A stretch of 64,000 nt of DNA from contig NZ_CP108088.1 of NCBI RefSeq assembly GCF_036192275.1, forward strand, positions 5,953,501 to 6,017,500. Reading direction: 5' to 3'. The stretch's first letter is position 1. Each line of letters opens with the position of its first letter. Both the position numbers and the translations under genes were made by a program. Shown one piece after another: positions 34,363-42,664 of the stretch. The notes beneath the pieces were generated by a model. The model had not been told where the DNA came from and did not search any database. It saw only the letters and a program-made list of their open reading frames with translations. This DNA comes from Streptomyces sp. NBC_00250. Lineage in GTDB: Bacteria > Actinomycetota > Actinomycetes > Streptomycetales > Streptomycetaceae.

Positions 34363-35394
34363 CTACTTGTACAGCGGAGGGGGCGGGCCGGTTATCCCGG
34401 GCAGGTCCTTCTCCAGCCAGTCCTTGTACGCCTGCTGCCAGGGGCCCTGCCGGTAGCCGACGAGGACCTGGTTGACCCGGCGGACCAGGTCGTCGTTGCC
34501 GAGCTTGGCGGCCACTCCGTAGTACTCGGTGGTGAACGGGCGGCCCTTCAGCTCGACCGCGGGGTCCTGGGCGGCCTGGCCGGCCGCCAGGGCGTTGTCG
34601 GTGACGACGGCGTCGACCTCGCCCATCTGGAGCCTGGCCAGGCAGTCCAGCTGGTTGGGGACGGTCAGCAGGTCCTTGTCGTCCTTGGTGCCGTCGGCCT
34701 CGTCCTTGAAGAGCGCGCCGAAGGAGTTCTCCTCCAGGGCCTCGTAGGCCGTGGAGCCCTCGGCGGTGCAGACCCGCTTGCCCTTCAGCGAGGTGTCGTA
34801 GCCGGTGATGTCCTTGGCCAGCTTGGGCGCGAGGACCTGCTGCCCGGCCTGGAAGTAGGCGGTGGAGAAGGCGACCTGCTGGATCCGCTTGCAGTTGATC
34901 GTCATGGTGCGCACGACGAGGTCGACCTTGCCGCTGTCGAGCGCGGCGATCCGCTGGTTCGTGGGGATCGCCCGGAAGATGACGGCGTCCTCGCTGCCCA
35001 GGATGTTCCTGGCGATCTCCCGCGCCAGATCGATGTCGAAGCCTTCGAGGGCGCGGGTCTCCGGGTTCCGGTAGCCCCAGCGGTAGCTGGACTGGTCGAC
35101 GCCGACGACGAGCTTCCCGCGCTTCTTGATCGCCTCGATCGACGGGCCGTCCGCCGACGAGGGCGTGAGGGAGGCCCAGGGCTTCTCGCAGGTGTCCGCC
35201 TTGATCTGGACGCCGGTGCCGACGCCGGGACCGTACGTGCCGGGAACGGCCGCCGCGTCGCCGCCGTCGTGAGCCAGCGGGAGCAGGGTGAGCGAGGCGG
35301 TGAGCCCGCAGGCCACGGCCATGGCGGCCACCCCGCCCCAGCCCCGGAACCGCTGCGCCGTCCGCCGCACCAGCGGGTACGTGCCGTTCGGCAT
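34363..35394 (-). CDS. glnH: Extracellular amino-acid (Glu/Gln-type) binding protein, GlnH-like sensor
   Basis: 343 residues from the ATG at 35394, 11 bp after the stop of the membrane-protein gene. An N-terminal hydrophobic segment (GWGGVAAMAVACGLTASLTLL) exports it; the Cys in it is not a good lipobox, so lipidation is uncertain. The rest is a type II periplasmic-binding fold for polar amino acids: IKKRGKLVVGVDQSSYRWGY, FDIDLAREIARNILG, IPTNQRIAALDSGKVDLVV and the PFTTEYYGVAAKLGNDDLV block. No ABC permease or ATPase gene is adjacent. As next to mycobacterial pknG, the likely role is sensing Asp/Glu and signalling through the membrane partner, not import. Confidence 0.82.
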   Translation of the reverse strand: MPNGTYPLVRRTAQRFRGWGGVAAMAVACGLTASLTLLPLAHDGGDAAAVPGTYGPGVGTGVQIKADTCEKPWASLTPSSADGPSIEAIKKRGKLVVGVDQSSYRWGYRNPETRALEGFDIDLAREIARNILGSEDAVIFRAIPTNQRIAALDSGKVDLVVRTMTINCKRIQQVAFSTAYFQAGQQVLAPKLAKDITGYDTSLKGKRVCTAEGSTAYEALEENSFGALFKDEADGTKDDKDLLTVPNQLDCLARLQMGEVDAVVTDNALAAGQAAQDPAVELKGRPFTTEYYGVAAKLGNDDLVRRVNQVLVGYRQGPWQQAYKDWLEKDLPGITGPPPPLYK

Positions 35395-35405
35395 CCCGCC
35401 CCCTC

Positions 35406-36833
35406 TCACCGGTACTCCGACAGTCTGCGGTTGATGCCGAGCACGGCGCCGGCCGCGCCCAGGATCCCGAGGGCCGCCGCGCCCAGGGGCAGCGCCGTCA
35501 GCGCGTCCCTGGCGTCCCCGGCGGAGCGGGTGAACTCGGCCTGCTCGTGCGCGAGGGCGCGCTCCAGGGCCGCGTCGACCTGGTCGAAGGACTGGCCGGT
35601 CGTCTCCTCGGAGCCGACGATCCCGCCGAGTGCGCCCTCGAAGTCGCCGGCGTCGTCCTTGGCGCGGGCGTCCTTGTGGCGCTGCTTCCACTCGCCCGTA
35701 CGGGAGGCGGCCTCGTCGACGGGGGAACGGCCGGCGTCGTCGTCGGCCAGCTCCCGTGCCGTGGCGAGCGCGTCCGTCAGGGCGCCGGTGCTCGACGTGT
35801 ACTCGGCCTCGTACTTGTCGTTCTTGCCGTCCTCGGTGAGGACGGCGCCCCGGGCGACCAGGGTCAGGAGTTCGTTGGCGCGGGCCGTGAGCGAGCCGAT
35901 CCGGGCCGTGTTGAGGACCTGGAGGGACTCCTGCCCGTGCTTGCGCGCGTTGTCGAGCTCGGTGCGGGCGACGGTGTGCGCGGCGAGGAGCCAGAGGACG
36001 ACGACCACCGTGGCGGCGGTGGCGGCGAGCAGTCCGTGGTTGAAGACCCGGTTCGTCCTGACGTAGTTGCGGCGCTGGGCCCAGACGAGGACGGCGAGGG
36101 TGAGCAGTCCGAGGCCGAGGGAGAGGAACGGCCAGGTGCGGGCCGACTCGTCGTCCTTGTGGAGCCGTACCGTCTCGGCCGCGTACAGCCGCTCGGCGGC
36201 GGGCAGCAGCGTGCTGGTCATCTGCTGGTTGGCGTACCGCAGATAGGCCCCGCCCAGCGGAAGGCCCTGCCGGTTGGCGGCCCGCGCGCGCTCTATCAGG
36301 CCCGTGTAGCGCGGGAGCTGTTCGTTGAGGGTGGCGATCTCCCGGGCCGACTCGCCCGAACTCTCCGTGCTCGCGGCGGCCTTGACGAGCAGCCGGGCGG
36401 CGGTGGCGATGTCCCGGTCGTACCGCGCGCGGGACTCCGCGGGCTCCAGGGTGCCCGCGAGGAAGCCGCCGGCGGCGGTGGTGTCCGCGTCGGCGAGGGA
36501 GCGGTAGATCGCGGCGGCGTCGGCGGACAGCGGCTGGCTGCGGCTGACGACGTCGTCGGCGGCGGTGGCCCGGTCGTCGACCTGGAGGGCGGTGACGGCG
36601 CCGAACGCGACGACGAGCAGCGCGAGGACGGCCCCGAGGATCTGGAGCCGGCCCGGCTCGGTCGTGGTGGCGACCCGCAGCCGCTCCCGGCCCACGGCCC
36701 AGGCGCCGCGCGCCGCGGGCGGGGCGGCGCCGGGTGCGGGCGACGGCTGCGCGGGCACGCCTGCCGGGCGTGCGGGCGCGTGCGCCGCGCTCCGCGCCGC
36801 CGGTGCGGCGGGCGCGTTCGGCGGGTGTGTCAC
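35406..36833 (-). CDS. glnX: Polytopic membrane protein, GlnX-like signalling partner
   Basis: 475 residues from a GTG with GGGGGAGG upstream. A cytoplasmic Pro/Ala-rich N-terminus (about 1-60) is followed by four membrane helices: LQILGAVLALLVVAFGAVTAL, FLSLGLGLLTLAVLVWA, GLLAATAATVVVVLWLLAA and LPLGAAALGILGAAGAVLGI. Between helices 1-2 and 3-4 lie two similar helical extracellular domains (DADTTAAGGFLAGTLEP, LARGAVLTEDGKND-like), the layout of chemoreceptor sensor domains. First gene of the run leading to pknG. In mycobacteria GlnX is the transmembrane partner of GlnH and conveys ligand binding to PknG; the match here rests on topology and gene order, not on strong sequence motifs. Confidence 0.75.
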   Translation of the reverse strand: MTHPPNAPAAPAARSAAHAPARPAGVPAQPSPAPGAAPPAARGAWAVGRERLRVATTTEPGRLQILGAVLALLVVAFGAVTALQVDDRATAADDVVSRSQPLSADAAAIYRSLADADTTAAGGFLAGTLEPAESRARYDRDIATAARLLVKAAASTESSGESAREIATLNEQLPRYTGLIERARAANRQGLPLGGAYLRYANQQMTSTLLPAAERLYAAETVRLHKDDESARTWPFLSLGLGLLTLAVLVWAQRRNYVRTNRVFNHGLLAATAATVVVVLWLLAAHTVARTELDNARKHGQESLQVLNTARIGSLTARANELLTLVARGAVLTEDGKNDKYEAEYTSSTGALTDALATARELADDDAGRSPVDEAASRTGEWKQRHKDARAKDDAGDFEGALGGIVGSEETTGQSFDQVDAALERALAHEQAEFTRSAGDARDALTALPLGAAALGILGAAGAVLGINRRLSEYR

Positions 36834-37040
36834 TTGACCTCCCCCTGTGGTCGCCGACTTCGGCCGGTCCGGCCTGCAGTATGGCCTCAGGGGGCCGTCC
36901 GCACACCGGGATTGACTGGATCTTGTTCTTATCGTGCCGCATGCCCCCGGCACATCCGCGGGCGAACCCCTCACTCTGAATACGTCGCCGGGCCGCGATC
37001 GGTTCCGTTCGGGGCATCGCTCGAACAGGTGAACATGGTC

Positions 37041-37075
37041 GCGGGGCGTCTCTCCACAGCGAAGAGACGCCCCGC
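37041..37075 (-). terminator. Hairpin terminator downstream of csnK
   Basis: Perfect 13-bp stem (GCGGGGCGTCTCT at 37041-37053 with AGAGACGCCCCGC at 37063-37075) and a 9-nt loop, 16 bp beyond the csnK stop. It separates the csn operon from the glnX promoter region. No T-run. Confidence 0.75.
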
Positions 37076-37090
37076 GAACTGCCCCTGCCC

Positions 37091-38074
37091 TCAGGCCCCG
37101 TAGTGCTCCCGCAGCCGGGCCGACGCCTCCGGGCCGGCCGCCACCTCGTCCAGGGCGAGCAGCCCCGCCCCGAGGACCGGCGGGGCCGTCACGAAGCCGA
37201 CGACGGCCTTCGGCGCCCGCTCGGCGAGGAGTTCACGGATCTTCTCCTCCAGCTGCGGATGGCGGGCGGCGAGCACGCTGCCGCCCAGCATCACCGGCGC
37301 CTCCTCGTCGAGCAGACCGAGCCGCCCGAGCGCGACCGCCGACAGCGCGACGACCTCCTCGGCGAGCCGGTGCACCAGCGAGAGCGCGACCGGGTCGCCG
37401 TCCGCGCTCACCCGGAACAGCACGGGCGTCAGCTCGTGCCGCCGCTCGAAGGGCACAAGACCCAGGTGCAGCGCCTCGATCAGCGCGTACATCGTCTCCA
37501 GACCGAAGTGCGCGGGCAGCGCGCGCGCCAGCTCGGACGGCTCGCCGCGCCCGTCCTCGGCGCGCGCCCCGAACCAGAGCGCCTCCTCGGCCATGCCGCT
37601 GCCGCCGCCCCAGTCCCCGGAGATCTTCCCGATCGCGGGGAAGCGCGCGGTCCGCCCGTCCGGGGTCATCCCGACGCAGTTGATCCCCGCCCCGCACACC
37701 ACCGCGACACCGCGCGGCTCGTCGAGCCCGGCCCGCAGTATCGCGAAGGTGTCGTTGTGCACCCGCACCGACCGGCTCCAGCCCCTGCGGAGGAGTTCGG
37801 CCTGGAGGGCGGTCTCCTCGACGGGCAGATCGGCGTTGGCGAGACAGGCCGAGACATGGGCGAACGCGGGGGAGGTGCCGGTGCCGCCGGCCTCCGCCCA
37901 CGCCCGCCCGACGATCTCCGCCAGGGAGTCGACGGCCGTCTCCACGCCCACCACCGGCGGCTGGAACCCGCCGCCGCGGGCCGCGCCCAGGACGGTGCCG
38001 TCCCGGCCGAGGACCGCGACGTCGGTCTTGCTGTTCCCCGCGTCGACCGCGAGGAGGACGTCGTTCGGGTTCAC
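37091..38074 (-). CDS. csnK: Glucosamine/N-acetylglucosamine kinase, BadF/BadG/BcrA/BcrD ATPase family
   Basis: 327 residues from a GTG that overlaps the csnH stop (GTGA). The ASKHA fold motifs are present: DVLLAVDAGNSKTDVAVLG (phosphate 1), RVHNDTFAILRAG (catalytic Asp region), VAVVCGAGINCVGM (phosphate 2) and VMLGGSVLAARHP (adenosine). GKISGDWGGGSGMAEEALW is typical of N-acetylglucosamine kinases of this family. As last gene of a csnR-E-F-G-H-K arrangement it should phosphorylate the amino sugar released inside the cell, giving glucosamine-6-phosphate. The symbol follows the S. coelicolor csn operon order from memory; sugar specificity (GlcN or GlcNAc) is not decided by sequence. Confidence 0.82.
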   Translation of the reverse strand: MNPNDVLLAVDAGNSKTDVAVLGRDGTVLGAARGGGFQPPVVGVETAVDSLAEIVGRAWAEAGGTGTSPAFAHVSACLANADLPVEETALQAELLRRGWSRSVRVHNDTFAILRAGLDEPRGVAVVCGAGINCVGMTPDGRTARFPAIGKISGDWGGGSGMAEEALWFGARAEDGRGEPSELARALPAHFGLETMYALIEALHLGLVPFERRHELTPVLFRVSADGDPVALSLVHRLAEEVVALSAVALGRLGLLDEEAPVMLGGSVLAARHPQLEEKIRELLAERAPKAVVGFVTAPPVLGAGLLALDEVAAGPEASARLREHYGA

Positions 38075-39336
38075 GCCCACGCGAGGTGCTCCTGGTTGTG
38101 CGCGATCAGCCGGTCGGTGAGCCCGTCGGCGTACGCGTACTGCCCCACCAGCGGGTGCGCGAGCAGGGCCTTGAACACGCGGTCGCGGCCGCCGCGCAGC
38201 GCCGCTTCGAGCGCCAGGTCCTCGTAGGCCGTGATGTTCGCGATCAGACCGGCGTACAGCGGGTCCAGCGGGGCGACCGGCAGCGGCGCGGCCCCGTGGG
38301 CGCCGACGGCGGCCTGCGTCTCGATGACGGCGTCGTCCGGCAGGAACGGCAGCGTGCCGTTGTTGTACGTGTTGACCACCTGGTACGGCGAACCTCCGCC
38401 GCCTAGCAGTGAGGCCGCCAGGTCCACGGCCGCCTCCGAGTAGAAGGCGCCGCCGCGCTTGGCGAGCAGGGCCGGCTTCTCGTCGAGCGCCGGGTCCCCG
38501 TACATCTCCAGGAGTTCCTTCTCCATCGCGGCGACCTCGGCGGCCCGCGAGGGCTTGCTGCCGAGCTCCCGGACGACCTCGTCGTGCGCGTAGAAGTAGC
38601 GCAGGTAGTACGAGGGGACGACGCCGAGCCGGTCCAGGACCGGGCGCGGCAGCCGCAGGTCGTCGGCGATCGCGTCGCCGTGCCCGGCGAGCAGCCGGGG
38701 CAGTACGTTCTCGCCCTCGGGGCCGCCGAGGCGTACGGCCCGCTCCCAGGTCAGGTGGTTGAGTCCGACGTGGTCGAGGTGGACCTCGGACGGGGCGACG
38801 CCGAGGAGCCCGGCGAACTTCCGCTGGAAGCCGATGGCCACGTTGCACAGGCCGACGGCCTTGTGGCCGGCCTGGAGCAGCGCGCGCGTGACGATGCCGA
38901 CCGGGTTGGTGAAGTCGATGATCCAGGCGTCCGGGTTGGCGCGCCGGACCCGCTCGGCGATGTCCAGGACGACCGGGACCGTGCGCAGCGCCTTGGCGAG
39001 ACCGCCGGCGCCGGTGGTCTCCTGGCCGACGCAGCCGCACTCCAGCGGCCAGGTCTCGTCCTGCTGACGGGCGGCCTGCCCGCCGACCCGCAGCTGGAGC
39101 AGGACGGCGTCGGCGCCCTCGACCCCGGCGTCGAGGTCGGAGGTGGTGACGATCTTGCCCGCGTGGTCCTGCTTGGCGAAGATGCGCCTGGCGAGGCCGC
39201 CGACCAGGTCGAGCCGCTCGGCGGCCGGGTCGACGAGGACGAGTTCGGTGATGGGCAGGGTGTCGCGCAGCCGCGCGAATCCGTCGATCAGTTCGGGGGT
39301 GTAGGTGGAACCGCCCCCCACGACAGTGAGCTTCAT
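38071..39336 (-). CDS. csnH: GH4 family 6-phospho-beta-glucosidase-like hydrolase
   Basis: 421 residues. GH4 enzymes use NAD+ and a divalent metal: the nucleotide loop is KLTVVGGGSTYTPEL, the metal-binding Cys is in LCNVAIGFQRK and the metal His in GLNHLTWER. LQLRVGGQAARQQDE and CVGQETTGAGGLAKALRTVP are typical of the 6-phospho-beta-glucosidase branch. In the csn operon context it should cut imported chitosan oligosaccharides; whether the substrate is phosphorylated is an open point, since uptake here is by an ABC importer, not a PTS. Overlaps csnK by 4 bp; 7 bp after csnG. Confidence 0.87.
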   Translation of the reverse strand: MKLTVVGGGSTYTPELIDGFARLRDTLPITELVLVDPAAERLDLVGGLARRIFAKQDHAGKIVTTSDLDAGVEGADAVLLQLRVGGQAARQQDETWPLECGCVGQETTGAGGLAKALRTVPVVLDIAERVRRANPDAWIIDFTNPVGIVTRALLQAGHKAVGLCNVAIGFQRKFAGLLGVAPSEVHLDHVGLNHLTWERAVRLGGPEGENVLPRLLAGHGDAIADDLRLPRPVLDRLGVVPSYYLRYFYAHDEVVRELGSKPSRAAEVAAMEKELLEMYGDPALDEKPALLAKRGGAFYSEAAVDLAASLLGGGGSPYQVVNTYNNGTLPFLPDDAVIETQAAVGAHGAAPLPVAPLDPLYAGLIANITAYEDLALEAALRGGRDRVFKALLAHPLVGQYAYADGLTDRLIAHNQEHLAWA

Positions 39337-39343
39337 CGTGTGT

Positions 39344-40228
39344 TCAGCCCTTCACTCCGGTCAGTGTGACTCCCTCGACGAACGCCTTCTGGGCGAAGAA
39401 GAAGACGAGGATCACAGGGGCCATGACCAGGACGGTCGCGGCCATGGTCAGATTCCAGTCGGTGTGGTGCGCGCCCTTGAAGGACTCCAGGCCGTAACTG
39501 AGAGTCCAGGCACCCGGGTTCTCCGAGGCGTAGATCTGCGGCCCGAAGTAGTCGTTCCAGCAGTAGAAGAACTGGAACAGGGCGACGGCGGCGATGCCGG
39601 GCTTCGCCATCGGGAGCACGATCCGGACGAGGGTGCGGAACTCGCCGCATCCGTCGATCCTCGCGGCCTCGACGTACTCGTTCGGGATGGTCAGCAGGAA
39701 CTGGCGCAGCAGGAAGATGGCGAAGGCGTCGCCGAAGGCCATCGGGATGATGAGCGGCCACAGGGTGCCGGAGAGGTCCATCTGCTTGGCCCAGAACAGG
39801 TACATCGGGATGATCACGACCTGCGGCGGCAGCATCATCATCGAGATGACCAGCAGCAGCGACAGATGCCGGCCGCGGAAGCGGAACTTGGCGAGCGCGT
39901 ACGCCACGGGTATCGACGACACCACGACGAGGACGGTGCCGAGGCCCGCGTACAGCAGCGAGTTCCGCCACCAGGCGAGGAAGCCGTCGGTCTGGAAGAC
40001 CTTGACGTAGTTCTCCCAGTGCCAGGAGTTCGGCGTCAGGTCCCGGGTGAGCGCCTGCTGGTCGCTCATCAGGGAGGTCAGGAGGACGAAGACGAACGGG
40101 AGCACGAAGAACAGGGCGGCGGCGATGCCGAGCGAGTGCACGGCGATCCAGTGCAGCAGGGCCTTGCGGCGGGCCTGCTTCTCCGCGGGGCTCGCGGCGG
40201 GACGGGTGGGAGCGGTTGCGGTGGTCAT
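39344..40228 (-). CDS. csnG: Carbohydrate ABC transporter permease, MalG-type
   Basis: 294 residues, six predicted helices beginning at LGIAAALFFVLPFVFVLLTS. The EAA loop that docks the ATPase reads EYVEAARIDGCGEFRTLVRI (cytoplasmic loop, about 190-210), followed by VLPMAKPGIAAVALFQF. A typical inner-membrane permease of the CUT1 class. Gap to csnF is 2 bp. No ATPase gene lies in the operon; in Streptomyces the shared ATPase MsiK usually serves such importers. Confidence 0.88.
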   Translation of the reverse strand: MTTATAPTRPAASPAEKQARRKALLHWIAVHSLGIAAALFFVLPFVFVLLTSLMSDQQALTRDLTPNSWHWENYVKVFQTDGFLAWWRNSLLYAGLGTVLVVVSSIPVAYALAKFRFRGRHLSLLLVISMMMLPPQVVIIPMYLFWAKQMDLSGTLWPLIIPMAFGDAFAIFLLRQFLLTIPNEYVEAARIDGCGEFRTLVRIVLPMAKPGIAAVALFQFFYCWNDYFGPQIYASENPGAWTLSYGLESFKGAHHTDWNLTMAATVLVMAPVILVFFFAQKAFVEGVTLTGVKG

Positions 40229-40230
40229 GG

Positions 40231-41229
40231 TCAGTCACCCGAGCCGATCAGGCCGCCGCGCCGCCGCATGAGCAGCGCGGTGAAGGCCATGGAGAAGGCG
40301 AAGAGCACGAGCGCCACCACGCAGGCCGCGCCGTAGTTGAACTGGCTGAAGCCGAGGCTGTAGACCAGCTGCGGGAGGGTCAGCGTGGAGTCGTCCGGGT
40401 AGCCGGGGACGAAGACCTCGCCGGAGCCGCCCATCTTGCCCGAGGCGACCTTCGCGGCCACGATCGGCTGGGTGTAGTACTGCATGGCGCCGATGACCCC
40501 GGTGACGACCGCGAAGAGCACGATCGGCGAGATGTTCGGCAGCGTGATGAAGCGGAACCGCTGCCAGGGGGACGCTCCGTCGAGTTCGGCGGCCTCGTAC
40601 TGCTCCTTCGGTACGTCGAGGAGGGCGGCCATGAAGATGACCATGAGGTCCCCGACGCCCCACACGGCGAGGACCGTCAGGGCCGGCTTGGCCCAGTCGG
40701 CGTCGTTGAACCAGGAGGGGGCGGGGATGCCGACCGCCTCCAGGAGCGAGTTGACCGGTCCGGTACCGGGGTTGAGCAGGAAGACGAAGGCGAGCGTGGC
40801 GGCCACCGGCGGGGCCAGGTAGGGCAGGTAGAAGAGGGTGCGGAAGACACCGGCACCCGTCTTGATCTTGGTGATGAGCATGCCGATGCCGAGGCCGAAG
40901 ACCACCCGGCAGGAGACCATCACGACGGCCAGCCAGAGGGTGTTCTGGAGGGCGGGCCAGAACTGGGGCAGGTCGGAGAAGACGTATGTCCAGTTCTCGA
41001 TGCCCCGCCAGGTCGGCGGGTTGAGCCCGTCGTAGCGCATGAACGAGAAGTACAGCGTGGAGACGAGCGGATAGGCGAAGAAGACGCCGAATCCGATCAG
41101 CCAGGGCGACATGAACGCCAGGGTGCGGAGCGCGTTGCGCCTGCGCTTGCGCCGCAGCGTGTTCCGTCCTCCGGGAGAGGGGGCGGCCGGTGCGACCGCC
41201 TCCTTCGCGGGCAGGGTGTCCGTGCTCAT
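40231..41229 (-). CDS. csnF: Carbohydrate ABC transporter permease, MalF-type
   Basis: 332 residues with a basic N-terminus and six predicted helices (FMSPWLIGFGVFFAYPLVST is the first). The EAA loop is EQYEAAELDGASPWQRFRFI. PLVYSLGFSQFNYGAACVVA-like sequence and a final LLMRRRGG end agree with CUT1 permeases. Forms the membrane channel with the MalG-type partner for chitosan-oligosaccharide uptake (from operon context). Confidence 0.88.
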   Translation of the reverse strand: MSTDTLPAKEAVAPAAPSPGGRNTLRRKRRRNALRTLAFMSPWLIGFGVFFAYPLVSTLYFSFMRYDGLNPPTWRGIENWTYVFSDLPQFWPALQNTLWLAVVMVSCRVVFGLGIGMLITKIKTGAGVFRTLFYLPYLAPPVAATLAFVFLLNPGTGPVNSLLEAVGIPAPSWFNDADWAKPALTVLAVWGVGDLMVIFMAALLDVPKEQYEAAELDGASPWQRFRFITLPNISPIVLFAVVTGVIGAMQYYTQPIVAAKVASGKMGGSGEVFVPGYPDDSTLTLPQLVYSLGFSQFNYGAACVVALVLFAFSMAFTALLMRRRGGLIGSGD

Positions 41230-41245
41230 GAGTGGGTTCCGGCCG

Positions 41246-42592
41246 TCACTTCGCCGCGGCGATGTCGCGGTCGATCTGGGCCGCGGTGTCGGCGAGCCCC
41301 TTCTTCAGGTCCGTGACCTGGCCCTTCTCGTACTGCTGGGCGAACTTCTGGAGGGTGTCCTGGTAGGCGGAGCCGTTGACGGCGCCGTCCGAGGTGGTGG
41401 AGGCGGGGTGCCCGGCGATGTCCAGGAAGGTCTTGAAGCGCGCGTCGAACTTCAGGTTCGGGGACTTCAGCGCCTCCAGGGTGGAGGGGACGTTGCCGAT
41501 GCTGTTGGCGAACTGCACCACGGCCTCGGTGTCCGTGGTCATGTACTTGACCAGCTCCCAGGCCGCGTTCTGCTTCTGGCTCTGCGGGGCGATGCCCATG
41601 ATCGTGCCGGAGAGGTAGCCCTTGCCGTACTCGGCGATCTCGTCGTCGGCGACGGGCAGCGGCGCGACGCCGACCTCGAAGTCGACCTTGGCGTTCTTGA
41701 CGAAGTTCAGCCGCCACTCGCCGTCCAGCTGCATGGCGACCTGACCGGTCTGGAAGGGGTGCTTGGAGCCCCACTCGTCACCGAAGGTGGTGCGGTACTT
41801 GTCCAGCTTCTGGAACCCGCCCAGGGCGTCGACCAGGGACTTCTGGTACGTCATCATCTCGGCGAACGCCGGGTCCTTGGCGATGTTCGACTTGCCGTCC
41901 GCGTCGAAGTACCCGCTGTGCTTCCACTGCGACATGTAGTGGGAGACGACGGTCTCGTAGCCGAGGTAGTTCGGCATGACGCCGAGCTGCTCGTAGGAGT
42001 CGCCCTTGGCCTTGGTGAGCGCCTTGGCGACCTGGGTGAACTGGGACCAGGTCTTCGGCGGGGCCTCGGGGTCGAGACCGGCCGCCTTGAAGGCGTCCTT
42101 GTTGTAGAAGAGGCCGTAGGCGTCGGAGAGCAGCGGCAGGGAGCAGCGCTTGCCCTCGAACTGCGTGTACGACTGGAGGACCTTCGGGAAGATCTTGTCC
42201 AGGTCCAGCTTGTCCTTCTCTATGAAGGGCTTGAGGTCGGCGAGCGCGCCCGAGGCACAGAACTTGCCGACATTGGCCGTCGTGAAGGAGGAGACGACGT
42301 CCGGGCCCTTCGAACCGCCCGCGCGCAGCGCCTGGCCCAGCTTGTCGTCGTTGATGCCGCCGACGACCTTCACCTTGATGTTCGGGTGGGCCTTCTCGAA
42401 GCGGGCGACGTTGTCCGTGATGGCCTTCACCTCGGCGGGGTCCTGCCAGCCGTGCCAGAAGGTGATGGTGGTCTCGGCCTTGGGGTCGTCGGAGGCCGCG
42501 TTGTTCGCGGAGCCCGTACAGGCGGAGGCGAAGAGGGCGATCGAGGCGGTGGCGGCGAGCGCGGCGGCGGCTCTGCGCGTACGTACGGGCAT
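41246..42592 (-). CDS. csnE: Sugar-binding lipoprotein of the csn ABC importer
   Basis: 448 residues with GGGAG 7 nt before the ATG. Signal peptide with lipobox FASAC, so the mature protein is membrane-anchored. The fold is family 1 solute-binding: TITFWHGWQDPAEVKAITD, FEKAHPNIKVKVV, YGLFYNKDAFKAAGLDP, WELVKYMTTDTEAVVQF and the AGHPASTTSDGAVNGSAYQ end. It captures oligosaccharide outside the membrane and passes it to csnF/csnG. Lies 72 bp after csnR and 16 bp before csnF. Confidence 0.9.
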   Translation of the reverse strand: MPVRTRRAAAALAATASIALFASACTGSANNAASDDPKAETTITFWHGWQDPAEVKAITDNVARFEKAHPNIKVKVVGGINDDKLGQALRAGGSKGPDVVSSFTTANVGKFCASGALADLKPFIEKDKLDLDKIFPKVLQSYTQFEGKRCSLPLLSDAYGLFYNKDAFKAAGLDPEAPPKTWSQFTQVAKALTKAKGDSYEQLGVMPNYLGYETVVSHYMSQWKHSGYFDADGKSNIAKDPAFAEMMTYQKSLVDALGGFQKLDKYRTTFGDEWGSKHPFQTGQVAMQLDGEWRLNFVKNAKVDFEVGVAPLPVADDEIAEYGKGYLSGTIMGIAPQSQKQNAAWELVKYMTTDTEAVVQFANSIGNVPSTLEALKSPNLKFDARFKTFLDIAGHPASTTSDGAVNGSAYQDTLQKFAQQYEKGQVTDLKKGLADTAAQIDRDIAAAK

Positions 42593-42664
42593 GACGGTGT
42601 CTCCCGGTGGCGAAGGGGCGATGGGGCGAAGGACGATGGGGCAGGCGGGGTGAAGGTCGGTGGG

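Noticed and set aside
35300..35394. Lipobox in the GlnH-like protein
   Set aside because: The only N-terminal Cys lies inside a hydrophobic run without the usual L-[AST]-[GA]-C context; lipidation not claimed.
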